From the NCBI GenBank assembly GCA_934691725.1, contig CAKUTF010000012.1, positions 1-64,000 of the forward strand: a DNA stretch of 64,000 nucleotides. Reading direction: 5' to 3'. A program made the position numbers and the translations under genes. Numbering within the stretch: position 1 is the stretch's first letter; every line of letters starts with the position of its first letter. Shown piece after piece: positions 1-9,489 of this stretch. The notes beneath the pieces are model-generated. The model was not told the DNA's origin, did not search any database, and saw only the letters and a program-made list of their open reading frames with translations. The DNA comes from an uncultured Fibrobacter sp. Its GTDB lineage: Bacteria; Fibrobacterota; Fibrobacteria; Fibrobacterales; Fibrobacteraceae.

Positions 1-827
1 TCGACCCGCTCCGAAGAGGCCTTGGTCAACGTTTCCTGCGCGGCTACGATGCTCAGACGATTATGAAAACAAGCTCTGAGTTCCAGATTGAATTGACCGG
101 TGATAACATTGATTCCATAGATAAAATCGAATAGGATATCTCCCAAACCATCCTTGGCGGTAAGTTTTTCATCGTCGTAGGCTGAGTAGAGTTTGAATTC
201 CGTGTCGTTGAGCTGCACCTCGAAATTTGTCAAGGCAAATAGGATTACCCGCTTGATTTTGAAATCCGCTTCAAAAGTGAAATTCAGAATGCCGCCTTGA
301 TCCCAGGTGAGTTTCTTTGCACCATATCGGTTTTCAAGATGATCTTTATCGTATTCTCTTTCAAAGGGATTCTTGAATCCTACTTCTGAAGCGAGCGTTA
401 CCACGCTGTTGACTTGTCCGCTGAATTGGGCGCCGAATTTCAGATGCCGGATATTCACTTCATCGGTTCCATAGGGAATCCCATCGATATCCATAAAGGC
501 GCTAAATATTGGATTAATTTGGTATTTTAATCCGAATGCAAAATCAAGCGCTCCGCAAAGGTCATAGCTGCTATGAAATGCATCCCAGTGTCCGCCAAAT
601 AGTTGCACATAAAGTTCAAAATTATGGGTGAAGAAGCGTCCTTCTAGTGCATGGCGTCCTGCCCAATCGTTTTCGTCGTCATCGCTATCGTCTTCGTTTC
701 CCATATAGAGAGTGTTGCTTTGCCGAACGCTTCCACCGGTGCCTTGTGGAACGGGGAACAGGTCGTAAGTTGCATGGGACAGTGCTGTTAAAATGGCGAT
801 GGATAGAAATAAACGGTTGATTTTCAT
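1..827 (-). CDS. Secreted outer-membrane-type protein, 3' part missing
   Basis: The frame is open from the ATG at 827 to the window edge, about 275 codons, so the C-terminus lies outside. The N-terminus is a typical signal peptide (MKINRLFLSIAILTALSHA, then TYDLF), followed by an acidic Asp/Glu-rich stretch and a long run of alternating polar and hydrophobic residues rich in Gly, Phe and Tyr, as in outer-membrane beta-barrels. The ATG overlaps the TAA of the upstream lipoprotein gene by one base (TAATG), so the two are translationally coupled. Exact family not recognised; an outer-membrane barrel is an inference from composition and signal peptide. Confidence 0.75.
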   Translation of the reverse strand, partial: MKINRLFLSIAILTALSHATYDLFPVPQGTGGSVRQSNTLYMGNEDDSDDDENDWAGRHALEGRFFTHNFELYVQLFGGHWDAFHSSYDLCGALDFAFGLKYQINPIFSAFMDIDGIPYGTDEVNIRHLKFGAQFSGQVNSVVTLASEVGFKNPFEREYDKDHLENRYGAKKLTWDQGGILNFTFEADFKIKRVILFALTNFEVQLNDTEFKLYSAYDDEKLTAKDGLGDILFDFIYGINVITGQFNLELRACFHNRLSIVAAQETLTKASSERV

Positions 828-1288
828 TATCGATGTCCAGCGTCGAAGAGACGTCCATTTGTGGATTCTGTTGATTCCGTTGTTGTCAAAGCGTTTTGGT
901 TTTCTGGTTCGCTTGGTTTCTGGATTTCGTTTGAGTTTGGAATTTCGTTTACATCTATTTCTTCGTAGATAATACCGATACCTGTATATTCGCACCTGCA
1001 AGTCGGTTGCATTCCCTGTTCGGAAACGCAAGTCTCATTCATAACGACATCGACAACGTTGTGAACGTTGTTATATAGTCTTGCATTCATTACGAATAGA
1101 TTTTCGTCACAGCGTCCGTTCAAGTCGGCTTTGAGGACTTTCTGAATTCTTGCTTTGTAAGCCCCGTAGAGATTTAAATTTTTATGGATGAAACGTCCTT
1201 CGAAAGTTCGGGATCGTGTTGAGGTAATGGCGCAACCTGCCAAAAGCGAAGCAACGAGTGAAATGGAAATTATTTTTTTGATAGACAT
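827..1288 (-). CDS. Small lipoprotein of unknown function
   Basis: 153 residues. The start is set at 1288 because MSIKKIISISLVASLLAGC is a complete lipoprotein signal with lipobox LLAGC, and the mRNA has AAAGGG just upstream. Upstream in-frame codons back to 1396 are judged non-coding. The mature part has four further Cys residues, including a CRCEY motif, and a Glu/Asn/Pro/Thr-rich tail. It is the first gene of a two-gene unit with the outer-membrane-type protein that follows, suggesting an envelope role. No family recognised. Confidence 0.7.
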   Translation of the reverse strand: MSIKKIISISLVASLLAGCAITSTRSRTFEGRFIHKNLNLYGAYKARIQKVLKADLNGRCDENLFVMNARLYNNVHNVVDVVMNETCVSEQGMQPTCRCEYTGIGIIYEEIDVNEIPNSNEIQKPSEPENQNALTTTESTESTNGRLFDAGHR

Positions 1289-1429
1289 TTTTACCCTTTG
1301 AATTATTCGCCCGGCTTGTCCGAATTTGTTTTCGGACACGGCGGGGATAAGTAATTTAAGATTTTGTGTAAATGCAACAAAAAAACAGCTTGTCAAGATG
1401 TGAAAAAAATATCTAAATAGATTCTATCG

Positions 1430-1812
1430 CTTTGCTCCAGAATGACGGTGTGCGGAAACGGTCCGCTTCAAATTCACACATCCTGCGAAACTTGTCATTG
1501 TCGGGCTTAGCTCGACAAGCTCGCTAACCTGTCAAATCCCATTCCTTAAAGGGGATTCCCCGGTCAAGCCGGGGAATGACAGAAAAGTGGAATGCCGGGG
1601 AATGACATCATAGTGAGCATGAGAATGATAGTGCACCGAAACAGTTCGCTAGGAAACCCCGTGTCCCGTTTCCCAAAAGCTTAAACGTCCGCAGACCAAT
1701 TCCTCATTACTCATTGCTAATTCCTCATTCCCTTAGACGTCCACGGAAATCCCTGTTCCCTAGTCCCTAAATATAGCCGTCCGCAGTTCCAAACCCCGAA
1801 ATGTGCAGTGCA
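1430..1812. repeat. Intergenic repeat mosaic A
   Basis: No gene is seen between 1289 and 1931. This part holds a paired-hairpin element (a GTCATT-led hairpin at about 1495 and a CCCCGGTCAAGCCGGGG hairpin ending in AATGAC at about 1558-1600) followed by degenerate words of the type CATTACTCATTGCTAATTCCTC, spacers of the type AAGCTTAAACGTCCGC, and CCCTAGTCCCTA. The same components recur at 15.6-16.3, 47.3-48.0 and 58.0-58.3 kb. Confidence 0.8.
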
Positions 1813-1868
1813 CAAGTGAAAGGTGTTCCCGGTTTTGTGAATTTTGACACGAAATTAAATGTGCACTA

Positions 1869-1897
1869 TTGAGGTCGGTGGGAGAAAGTGGTATATT
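1869..1897 (+). promoter_or_regulatory. Candidate promoter and MraZ operator of the dcw operon
   Basis: TTGAGG, 17 bases, TATATT is a good sigma-70 type match 35 bases before mraZ. Overlapping it are 10-bp-phased words TTGAG, TGGGA (1879-1883) and TGGTA (1889-1893). MraZ of E. coli is known to bind TGGGN repeats with a 10-bp period in its own promoter, so self-regulation is plausible here. Only one of the three words matches TGGGN exactly. Confidence 0.5.
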
Positions 1898-1931
1898 TTG
1901 TATTGTTGTGGATTAAAATGGGTAACGTTTG

Positions 1932-2414
1932 ATGGAATTGAACGAATTCATAGGACAGGCCAAGACGGCTATCGACGAAAAGGGAAGGACGCCTTTCCCT
2001 AGGGAATTTCGTCGTCTGCTCTCCGAGGAAGAGGGCAAGTCGTTGATTCTGTCCTTTGGAGGAAGAGATTCGCTCATCCTTTTTACGTTTGAGGAATATC
2101 TCAAGTTCATCGCCCGAATCGAGGCGCGTCCCGCTACCCCGAAGAACGATCGTTTTCACCGAATTTTCAAGGCCAACTCTCATCGCGTGGCGCTTGACGG
2201 ACAGAACCGCATTTTGCTTTCGAAGAGCTACTTGGCGTTTGCCAAGCTCGACGGGGAAGTTCTCTATGTGGCGCGGACCGGAAAGTCGGTGGAACTCTGG
2301 AATCCTTCAATCTACAACTCGAAGTACGGCTTCAACCAGGAAGAAGACTTTGAAGAGTTCGAGGCGGGATTCTTTGACGATGTGTCTTCGGGGGGGGCGG
2401 ATGAAAATCGCTGA
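1932..2414 (+). CDS. mraZ: Transcriptional regulator MraZ
   Basis: 160 residues, a little longer than the usual ~145-150. The two AbrB-like half-domains are visible by their DxxxR motifs, DEKGR (near residue 17) and DGQNR (near residue 90). The tail is acidic (EEDFEEFEAGFFDD). It is the first gene of the dcw cluster, where family members repress or modulate the operon. A TTG codon precedes the ATG, which I prefer as start. The gene overlaps rsmH by 14 bases. A four-codon reading frame (1918-1932) ends in a TGATG overlap with this start. Confidence 0.93.
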   Translation: MELNEFIGQAKTAIDEKGRTPFPREFRRLLSEEEGKSLILSFGGRDSLILFTFEEYLKFIARIEARPATPKNDRFHRIFKANSHRVALDGQNRILLSKSYLAFAKLDGEVLYVARTGKSVELWNPSIYNSKYGFNQEEDFEEFEAGFFDDVSSGGADENR

Positions 2415-3336
2415 GTATCATTTCCCGGTCCTTTTTGAAGAATGCATGGACGCTTTGGTTATTAATCCGAGCGGCTCTTACGCGGATTGTACGCTTGGCG
2501 GCGGAGGGCATTCCGAAGGAATTTTGAAACGCCTCTCTCCCGAAGGGCATCTGCATTCGTTTGACCGCGACCCGGAAGCGATTGCCTACGCGACGAAGCG
2601 GCTCGCTCCGTTTGGAAGCCAGGTGACCTTTCACCCGGTTCCGTTCGCTAGACTGGGGGGCGAGGTCCGGGAAAATAGTCTGAGCGGAGTCCTCTACGAT
2701 CTGGGAATTAGCAGCCACCAGGTCGATGACGATGCGCGCGGCTTTACGTTCCAGGGGAACCATCCGGTCGATTTGCGGATGGACAGTCGTTCCCCGTTCA
2801 GCGCCCAGGAATGGTTGCGTGCAAGTTCATTGGAAGAAATGGCACAGGCTTTCCGGGACAATGCGGACCTAGACCGTGCGTACAAACTAAGCGAAAATAT
2901 CAGGAACGGAATCGCAGGCCTAAAGTCTCCGGTTCTTCCCGAGCATCTGCGGACCTTTGCCGAAAAGACTTACCCGGATAGGCTTCGGGACCTGAACGGA
3001 ATCCTCGCCCGCATTTTCCAGGCGATTCGCATGGAAGTGAACGGCGAGCTAGAAGAAATCCGGGTGAGCATTCGCGCGGCGGTCGATGCGCTTGTAAAAG
3101 GCGGGAGGCTCGTGGTGATTTCCTACCATTCCGTCGAAGATCGTACGGTAAAGCTCGTCGCTGCCGAATTCGAAAAGGCTTGTCTCTGCCCGCGGGAATC
3201 GCCGGTGTGCGTCTGCGGAGGAAACCATCAAAAATTGAGAAAGGTCTTTCGCAAGCCGGTGCTTCCGACAGCGGAAGAGATTGCCAGAAATCCGCGGGCG
3301 CGTTCCGCCAAACTGAGGGTGTACGAAAGAATATGA
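2401..3336 (+). CDS. rsmH: 16S rRNA (cytosine(1402)-N4)-methyltransferase
   Basis: 311 residues, normal for RsmH/MraW. SAM-dependent methylation of 16S rRNA C1402 in the decoding centre. The N-terminal SAM loop is CTLGGGGHSEGIL, followed by LYDLGISSHQVD and the RGF / PVDLRMD segment typical of the family. The C-terminus has SYHSVEDR and the Cys-rich CLCPRESPVCVCGG stretch. The start ATG lies inside mraZ; the frame is open further upstream to 2056 but that part only shadows mraZ. Its TGA overlaps the ftsL-like start by four bases. Confidence 0.96.
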   Translation: MKIAEYHFPVLFEECMDALVINPSGSYADCTLGGGGHSEGILKRLSPEGHLHSFDRDPEAIAYATKRLAPFGSQVTFHPVPFARLGGEVRENSLSGVLYDLGISSHQVDDDARGFTFQGNHPVDLRMDSRSPFSAQEWLRASSLEEMAQAFRDNADLDRAYKLSENIRNGIAGLKSPVLPEHLRTFAEKTYPDRLRDLNGILARIFQAIRMEVNGELEEIRVSIRAAVDALVKGGRLVVISYHSVEDRTVKLVAAEFEKACLCPRESPVCVCGGNHQKLRKVFRKPVLPTAEEIARNPRARSAKLRVYERI

Positions 3337-3620
3337 TCCGTTTCTTCCTGACACATCGGTTTTTGGGCGGCGTTCTGCTGATGCTTTACGCGGGTCTGAT
3401 TCTTTGCGGCTTTCTGTGGAAACAGAACTGCTATGACGCTCTTGCGATGCGGCGGGCCGCCCTTGTGCGCGAAGTCTCGGTCCTTCGCGGGGAAGTCGTG
3501 CTGAAGGATTTGGAAAACGGCGAGCTTTCTTCGCTGGAAAGAATTTCGAAGGAAGCTGCCAGGCTCGGGCTGGGCTATGCGAAAGTGCCGCTGAAAGTGA
3601 AACGGGTCGGGGGGAAGTGA
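3333..3620 (+). CDS. ftsL: FtsL-like cell division protein
   Basis: 95 residues. Short N-terminal cytoplasmic segment, one membrane helix (about residues 9-28: LGGVLLMLYAGLILCGFLW) and a short periplasmic helix suitable for a coiled coil. Size, topology and position between rsmH and the class B PBP gene are those of FtsL, which bridges FtsB/FtsQ and FtsI/FtsW; sequence conservation in this family is always low. The start is the ATG of the ATGA overlap with rsmH. Confidence 0.8.
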   Translation: MIRFFLTHRFLGGVLLMLYAGLILCGFLWKQNCYDALAMRRAALVREVSVLRGEVVLKDLENGELSSLERISKEAARLGLGYAKVPLKVKRVGGK

Positions 3621-5503
3621 TGCGAAATCTGGATCGCATTTCGTGGCTTTTCCTGTTTTTCGGCCTTCTGTGGTCGGTCCTTCTCTTGCGCACTTTCCAG
3701 ATCCAGGTTCTAGACTACGACAAATACAGTGAAGTGGCGAACGCATACGCGCAGAATCGGAAAATTCTCAAGGCTCCGCGCGGTCGGATTCTCGACAGGA
3801 ACGGTGAGGTGCTCGCCCAGAGCATCGAGGAAAAAAACGGGGACGGGGCGCTGGAAGTGCGGCGGATCTATCCGCAGGGGACGCTCGCATCGCAAATTAT
3901 CGGGCAATTGAACCGCGAAGGCCAGGGACGGTCGGGGCTTGAGTTTTATTTCGATACGACGTTCCGCGGAACGGACGGTTGGCAGACCCGGGTGCTGAAC
4001 CGCAAGCGCGAAGTGCAGGCCGGTCGGAAGATGGAAGGGCGAAACCCGATTCCCGGCAAGGATCTGGTTTTAACGATTGACAGGAACATCCAGGAAATCG
4101 TCGAGAACGCCCTGAAGGAAGGCGTGGAAAAGGTCCAGGGAAAAAGCGGCAGCGCGGTGGTCGTCGATCCCTACACGGGAGAAATTCTCGCGATGGCGAC
4201 ATTCCCGACTTTTGATCCGAACGCTCCGCTGACGGCGAGTTCCCGAGTGAAAAACGATATCGTATCGATGCCCTATGAACCGGGTTCGACGTTCAAGGCG
4301 GTGACCGCCGCGACGGCAATCGAAACGCGTTCGGTGAACCCGGAAACTGTCTTTAGCGGGGAAGGCGGAACGTGGGTCGCGGGAAAGGGAATTACCATCC
4401 ACGACGACAATAAAAAGGACCACGGCAACCACAACATGACGGGCGCGATGGCGGTTTCGTCGAACATTATCTTTGCGAAAATAGCGGACAGCATCGGGGA
4501 TGAAAAGTTCTACCGGTATGTGCGTTCGTTCGGATACGGCGTCAAGACGCAGGTGGAGCTTCCCGGTGAAGAATCCGGGCTGCTGTATGCTCCGTACAAG
4601 TGGAGCGGTCGCACGGGGATGACGATAGGCTACGGCCATGAAATCCTGGTGACGCCCATCCAGATGGTGATGAGCTACTGTGCAATCGCAAACGGCGGGA
4701 TTCTTTGGCAGCCTACGCTCGTTAGGGAATGGCGTTCGGTAGATGGCGAGGTTTTAGAAAAAAATTCCCCGAAAAAGGTTCGCCGGGTGATTTCGGAAAA
4801 GACCGCGGCGCGCGTGCGTTCCATGCTCCGCGAAGTCGTGGAAATCGGGACGGGAAAGCAGGTAAATTCCCAAAAGATTCAGGGAATCCTTTTTGGCGGA
4901 AAGACGGGAACGGCTGTCAAGGTGAGCGAGACTTCCCTGCGCTATGACAACCGCAAAACGGTCGCTTCGTTTATCGGGCTTGCGCCTGCCGAAAACCCGC
5001 GTTACGTGTGCATGGTCTTAGTCGATGAACCGGATGTCTATGGAAAGACTTCCGGCGGTGCGGCGGCCGGTCCGATATTTAGAACGATCATGGAAGGACT
5101 TTATTACTCTCCGCTGACGTCTCCGGTGCCGTATAATCTGGAACGCGTTTCGCTTTCCGGGAAGTGCGACGTGGAGTTTATCGGACTCTCGTACATTGCG
5201 GCGAAAAATCTTTCGGAGAATGGCAAATGCCCGGTTTCCTTTACCGGCGAAGGCAAGACGGTTGTCGCTTCGGAGCGCGATTTTGAAAACGGCGGGCTGA
5301 TTCTCCGGCTAGGAACGTCAAACAGGCAGAAAATGCCGGATCTGATCGGGCTTTCCCTGCGTGACGCCTTAGAACAGATTGGGGAATTTTCCGGTGACGT
5401 GGATTACGAAGGCAAGGGTCGCGTCAAGCGCCAGTTTCCGGCTCCGAATGCAGTCCTGAAACGCGGCGAAAAGTTTAAACTCGTTCTTTCCGAGAAAGGG
5501 TGA
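3620..5503 (+). CDS. ftsI: Division-specific class B penicillin-binding protein (transpeptidase) with PASTA domain
   Basis: 627 residues. N-terminal membrane anchor (WLFLFFGLLWSVLLLRTF), short dimerisation domain, then the transpeptidase domain with all three active-site motifs: STFK (Ser about residue 223), SSN, and KTGT. The C-terminus carries one clear PASTA module beginning at MPDLIGLSLRDALEQ and a degenerate one before it (VEFIGLSYIAAKNLS), so it resembles SpoVD/Pbp2x-type FtsI rather than the E. coli form. It cross-links septal peptidoglycan with FtsW. The ATG at 3620 shares one base with the ftsL stop; a GTG just before it is not needed. Confidence 0.95.
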   Translation: MRNLDRISWLFLFFGLLWSVLLLRTFQIQVLDYDKYSEVANAYAQNRKILKAPRGRILDRNGEVLAQSIEEKNGDGALEVRRIYPQGTLASQIIGQLNREGQGRSGLEFYFDTTFRGTDGWQTRVLNRKREVQAGRKMEGRNPIPGKDLVLTIDRNIQEIVENALKEGVEKVQGKSGSAVVVDPYTGEILAMATFPTFDPNAPLTASSRVKNDIVSMPYEPGSTFKAVTAATAIETRSVNPETVFSGEGGTWVAGKGITIHDDNKKDHGNHNMTGAMAVSSNIIFAKIADSIGDEKFYRYVRSFGYGVKTQVELPGEESGLLYAPYKWSGRTGMTIGYGHEILVTPIQMVMSYCAIANGGILWQPTLVREWRSVDGEVLEKNSPKKVRRVISEKTAARVRSMLREVVEIGTGKQVNSQKIQGILFGGKTGTAVKVSETSLRYDNRKTVASFIGLAPAENPRYVCMVLVDEPDVYGKTSGGAAAGPIFRTIMEGLYYSPLTSPVPYNLERVSLSGKCDVEFIGLSYIAAKNLSENGKCPVSFTGEGKTVVASERDFENGGLILRLGTSNRQKMPDLIGLSLRDALEQIGEFSGDVDYEGKGRVKRQFPAPNAVLKRGEKFKLVLSEKG

Positions 5504-5507
5504 TGGT

Positions 5508-6917
5508 ATGTTGTCCGAAGATATTTTGAAAAATTGGAACGTGAAAGGTCTTTCCGATGATTCGCGGAAGGTCCTCTCGAACGACCTGTTCTTTGCGCTT
5601 CCCGGGGAGCGCGCCGAGGAGTTTGCGCGGACCGCTCTTTCAAAAGGCGCTGTCGCCGTCGTCGCTGAAACGGAAGCCCCGCAGGATCTTTCGGACAAGT
5701 GGATTCTTGTTCCGAGCGTGAAGAATGCCCGCGCATCGTTTGCGAAAGTTTTTTACCGCGATCCGTTTTCAAGGCTTTCTGTCCATGCGGTGACGGGAAC
5801 GAACGGCAAGACTACCAGCGCATTCCTGATGGAAGCGATGCTTGCGGGCGAAGGGAAAAAGACGGCTCTTGTCGGGACGATTTGCAAGAAAATCGGAGAC
5901 CGGGTGGAAACTTCCAACTTGACTACTCCCGGGCTGTTGGAACTCTACGCCTTTGCCGCCGAAGCAGTCGAGGCGGGCTGTTCGGATCTCGTGATGGAAG
6001 CCTCGTCGCATTCGCTTTGCCAGGGGCGCGTCGAAGGAATCGCGTTTCGGAGCGGCCTGTTTTCGAACCTGACCGAGGACCATCTCGATTACCACAGGAC
6101 GATGGAGAACTATTTCGAAGCGAAGAAGCTCCTCTTTACCCGGTATCTTGCGCATGACGGCGTCGCGGTCGTCAATGTCGATGATCCCTATGGCGCGCGC
6201 CTTTTCGAAGAAATTTCGGTTGCGCACAAAGTATCCGTATCGCGTCTCGGAAAGCCCGGGGCGATTGTTGTTCCGCACTCGATCGAAAGTTCGGAAAACG
6301 GCCTTGTCCTGGATGTCCCTTTCGTCTCTTCGCATGTCCTGAAGACGGGGCTTGTCGGAGATTTCAATGCGGACAACGTGCTGCTTGTTTCCGCCTGGGC
6401 GAGAGCTGTCGGCATTTCGGATGCGGCGATAGAAAAGGCTCTCTTGACGGTCAAGGTTCCGGGTCGGTTCGAGGTGACCTATAACGACGGGTCGCGCCGT
6501 GTTATCGTGGATTATGCGCACACGCCGGATGCCTTGGAACGCGTTCTTCGCACGGCCCGTTCCCTGTGCCGGGGAAAGCTTTCCGTCGTGTTCGGCTGTG
6601 GCGGTGACCGCGACAGGAACAAGCGCCATATCATGGGAGCGATTGCGGAACGGGAAGCGGATTTCGCCTGGGTTACGTCGGACAATCCGCGGACGGAAAA
6701 TCCCGAGACTATCATCGCGGAAATCGTGAGCGGAATGCATACGAAGAAATTCTGCGTCGTCGTTTCCCGCGAAGAGGCGATTTCCAAGGCTTGCCACGCC
6801 TTGCAGGCCGGGGATATGCTTGTCGTTGCCGGCAAGGGACATGAAAATTACCAGATAATCGGGACGACCAAGCATCATTTCGACGATCATGAAATTATCC
6901 TCCGGGAGATGAAATAA
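5508..6917 (+). CDS. murE: UDP-MurNAc-tripeptide synthetase, meso-DAP type
   Basis: 469 residues. ATP-dependent Mur ligase adding the third stem-peptide residue. ATP loop GTNGKTTSAF, the middle-domain HLDYH segment, and the DNPRTENP motif, which in characterised MurE enzymes marks meso-diaminopimelate specificity (DNPR with Arg). So the peptidoglycan is probably DAP-type. The N-terminal domain is rather short. Four bases separate it from ftsI; its TAA overlaps the murF ATG by one base. Confidence 0.95.
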   Translation: MLSEDILKNWNVKGLSDDSRKVLSNDLFFALPGERAEEFARTALSKGAVAVVAETEAPQDLSDKWILVPSVKNARASFAKVFYRDPFSRLSVHAVTGTNGKTTSAFLMEAMLAGEGKKTALVGTICKKIGDRVETSNLTTPGLLELYAFAAEAVEAGCSDLVMEASSHSLCQGRVEGIAFRSGLFSNLTEDHLDYHRTMENYFEAKKLLFTRYLAHDGVAVVNVDDPYGARLFEEISVAHKVSVSRLGKPGAIVVPHSIESSENGLVLDVPFVSSHVLKTGLVGDFNADNVLLVSAWARAVGISDAAIEKALLTVKVPGRFEVTYNDGSRRVIVDYAHTPDALERVLRTARSLCRGKLSVVFGCGGDRDRNKRHIMGAIAEREADFAWVTSDNPRTENPETIIAEIVSGMHTKKFCVVVSREEAISKACHALQAGDMLVVAGKGHENYQIIGTTKHHFDDHEIILREMK

Positions 6918-8332
6918 TGGCGACTTCAAAACAAATCCAGAATTTGGACTTGACCGTCGGCGAACTCTGCGCGATTCTCGAAAGCGAACCTGTCGGTCTT
7001 TCGGCGCGGGCCTCGAAGCGCAAGGTGAAGCTTTGCTTCGACAGTCGCGAAGCGGCTCCCGGAGTCGTGTATTGGCCGTTGAAAGGAGCGCGTTTCGATG
7101 CGCATGAATTTATTCCACAGGTGATGGAAAAAGGAGCTTTGATGACTGTGATGGATGAAAACCGCGCAAAGGATTTTTCGGCGGATGTCTATGTTCCTGT
7201 CGATGATACGAATGCCGCCCTCTTGAAGCTCGCCAAGGGTTACCAGAGGCTTTTCAAACTGAAAAAGATCGCGATAACCGGTTCGAACGGAAAGACGACG
7301 ACGAAGGAAATGCTGAAGTCGGTTCTTTCCGAACAGTTCAAGACGGTTGCGACGGAAGGAAATTTCAACAACCAGATAGGCGTTCCCAAGACGATTTTCC
7401 GCTTCAAGCATTCGGACGAGGTCGCTGTCGTGGAAATGGGAACGAGCGCTCCCGGGGAGATTCATCCTTTGTCGATGGCCGTAGAGCCTGACATCGCCGT
7501 CATCACGAATGTCGGGGCTAGCCATCTAGAGCGCCTCGGAAGCTTAGACAATGTGTTCAAGGAAAAGGTGACGATTGCCGACGGGCTTCGGAAGGGAGGC
7601 CTTTTGGTGGTGAACGCGGACGATACGCGCCTGTCGAAGCTTCGGACGAACAAGAGCTATCGCGTTCTCACGTTTGGCATCAAGCGCGGAGTAATCCGCC
7701 CCGAACGTCTGAAGTGGGACGCTAACGCCTGCGCATCGTTTTTTATCGGTCGGACGGAATTCCACCTGAACGTTCCCGGCATTCACAATGTCTATAATGC
7801 GCTCGCCGCAATCGCTGTCGCGACTTCCCTGCGGATGCCCAAATCGACGGTCGCCCGCGCACTGGAAAAGTTCCATGCGGCGAACATGCGGATGGAAATC
7901 CGGAACGGCATCGGCATCAAGATTGTCTCGGACTGCTACAATGCGAACCCTTCTTCGACGCGAATGGCGCTCCAGACTATAGGGGCGTTAGAAAAGCCCG
8001 GGCGGAAAATCGCAGTCCTGGGAGACATGCTCGAACTCGGCGACAAGGCGGCGGTACTGCACCGCGAAATCGGCGAACTTGTGCAGCAAATGCATTTCGA
8101 TGTCTTGGTCGCTGTCGGCAAGTTGAGCAAGAATACGCAGCTCGGTGCGATTGCCTGCGGAATGGACAGAGGTTCCGCCCTGCATTTTGAAAATGCGGAA
8201 AAGGCGATGGAATATCTCTCGGAAAATGTCCGCTTTGGAGACATCCTTCTGGTGAAGGGTTCCCGCGGCATGAAAATGGAACAGATCGTTGAAAAGCTGC
8301 TCCGGCTGGAACCGGTCGCGGTGAATCGGTAA
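6917..8332 (+). CDS. murF: UDP-MurNAc-tripeptide-D-Ala-D-Ala ligase
   Basis: 471 residues. Adds the D-Ala-D-Ala dipeptide to complete the UDP-MurNAc pentapeptide. ATP loop GSNGKTTTKEM; central NFNNQIGVP and EMGTSAPGEI; C-terminal DCYNANPSS and AVLGDMLELG motifs, all typical of MurF. TAATG coupling to murE. In most bacteria mraY and murD follow here; instead an 11-base gap leads straight to ftsW. Confidence 0.95.
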   Translation: MATSKQIQNLDLTVGELCAILESEPVGLSARASKRKVKLCFDSREAAPGVVYWPLKGARFDAHEFIPQVMEKGALMTVMDENRAKDFSADVYVPVDDTNAALLKLAKGYQRLFKLKKIAITGSNGKTTTKEMLKSVLSEQFKTVATEGNFNNQIGVPKTIFRFKHSDEVAVVEMGTSAPGEIHPLSMAVEPDIAVITNVGASHLERLGSLDNVFKEKVTIADGLRKGGLLVVNADDTRLSKLRTNKSYRVLTFGIKRGVIRPERLKWDANACASFFIGRTEFHLNVPGIHNVYNALAAIAVATSLRMPKSTVARALEKFHAANMRMEIRNGIGIKIVSDCYNANPSSTRMALQTIGALEKPGRKIAVLGDMLELGDKAAVLHREIGELVQQMHFDVLVAVGKLSKNTQLGAIACGMDRGSALHFENAEKAMEYLSENVRFGDILLVKGSRGMKMEQIVEKLLRLEPVAVNR

Positions 8333-8343
8333 GGGCGATTGCG

Positions 8344-9489
8344 ATGAAGAAAAACTCCGTGCTGAATTTCGACAAGGGCCTTTTGCTGGCGGTCATCGGG
8401 CTGCTGGTCTTGGGCGTCTATGTCATTTACAGCGGAAGCAATTTTCGGGCGACGGAGCTCGGGCATCCGGGGTCGTACTATGCGATGAAGCACTTGACAT
8501 TCATCGGCATCGGATTTTTCCCGATGTGCCTTGCGGTATTTGTCGATCACCGGATTTTTCATAAGATTGCCCAGCCCATGTTTTTAATTTGTGTCGTTTT
8601 GCTCTTGGTGGTTATCGTTTGCGGTTTTGCGGCAAAGGGGGCCACACGCTGGCTTTCTATCGGCGGAATGTCCCTCCAGCCGGCGGAATTTATGAAAATC
8701 GCGATTTTTGCGCAGATGTCCCGAAAACTTTCGAAACTAGGCGATGACATTGCGGATTTGAAAGAGGGATACCTGAAACCGCTCGCGGTCCTTCTGGTTG
8801 TTTGCGGCTTGATTATCAAGCAGCCGAACCTTTCGATGGCGTTGATGATTTTTGCGACGATCTACATCCTCTTCTTTGTCGCGGGCGTTCGTTTCCGGTA
8901 TCTTCTGATGTCCTTTGTCCCGGTGGTTTTGAGCGTTGTCGCGCTCTGTCTGCTTGCGCCTTACCGGCTGCGGAGAATCCAGGCGTTCTTGCACCCGGAA
9001 GAGCATTTGAACGAAGGCGGTTACCAGCTCTGGAGTTCTCTCGTGAGCCTCGGACATGGCGGTTGGATAGGAACGGGCGTCGGCCAGGGAACGCAGAAGC
9101 TCGGCTTCTTGCCGGAATCCTACAAGGATGTCGCCTACAGCCTGCTCGGGGAAGAACTCGGTTTTCTCGGAACACTTGTCGTCCTTCTCCTTTTTGGCAT
9201 TATCGTGTACAAGGGCTTGATGATAGCTCGGAATGCCCGTTCGCGTTTTTCCCGGTATTTTGCGATTTGCCTCACGACGTCGCTCGCTTTCAATATGTGC
9301 TTCCATGTCGCGGTTTGCACGGGATTGATTCCGACGACAGGGCAGCCGCTTCCGTTTATCAGCTATGGCGGAACCAATCTGATCGTTTCCATGGCTTCGG
9401 TCGGAATTTTGTTGAACATTTCACGGGCGCGGACGGGCGAGATTCTCGATGAACCCCGAAGCGTCGTGCAGGATGAGAGGCCTTTATGA
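8344..9489 (+). CDS. ftsW: Septal peptidoglycan glycosyltransferase FtsW (SEDS family)
   Basis: 381 residues with about ten membrane helices. SEDS signatures visible: the ARRIQAF-like segment RLRRIQAFLHPEEH, YKDVAYSLLGEELGFLG in the large periplasmic loop region, and the C-terminal TTGQPLPFISYGGTNL. It polymerises lipid II with the class B PBP of the same operon. Position before murG and division-operon context favour FtsW over RodA. Its TGA overlaps the murG ATG (ATGA). Confidence 0.94.
   Translation: MKKNSVLNFDKGLLLAVIGLLVLGVYVIYSGSNFRATELGHPGSYYAMKHLTFIGIGFFPMCLAVFVDHRIFHKIAQPMFLICVVLLLVVIVCGFAAKGATRWLSIGGMSLQPAEFMKIAIFAQMSRKLSKLGDDIADLKEGYLKPLAVLLVVCGLIIKQPNLSMALMIFATIYILFFVAGVRFRYLLMSFVPVVLSVVALCLLAPYRLRRIQAFLHPEEHLNEGGYQLWSSLVSLGHGGWIGTGVGQGTQKLGFLPESYKDVAYSLLGEELGFLGTLVVLLLFGIIVYKGLMIARNARSRFSRYFAICLTTSLAFNMCFHVAVCTGLIPTTGQPLPFISYGGTNLIVSMASVGILLNISRARTGEILDEPRSVVQDERPL

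Noticed and set aside
5769..6929. 386-codon open frame on the minus strand
   Set aside because: Mirror frame of murE; no motif or ribosome site.
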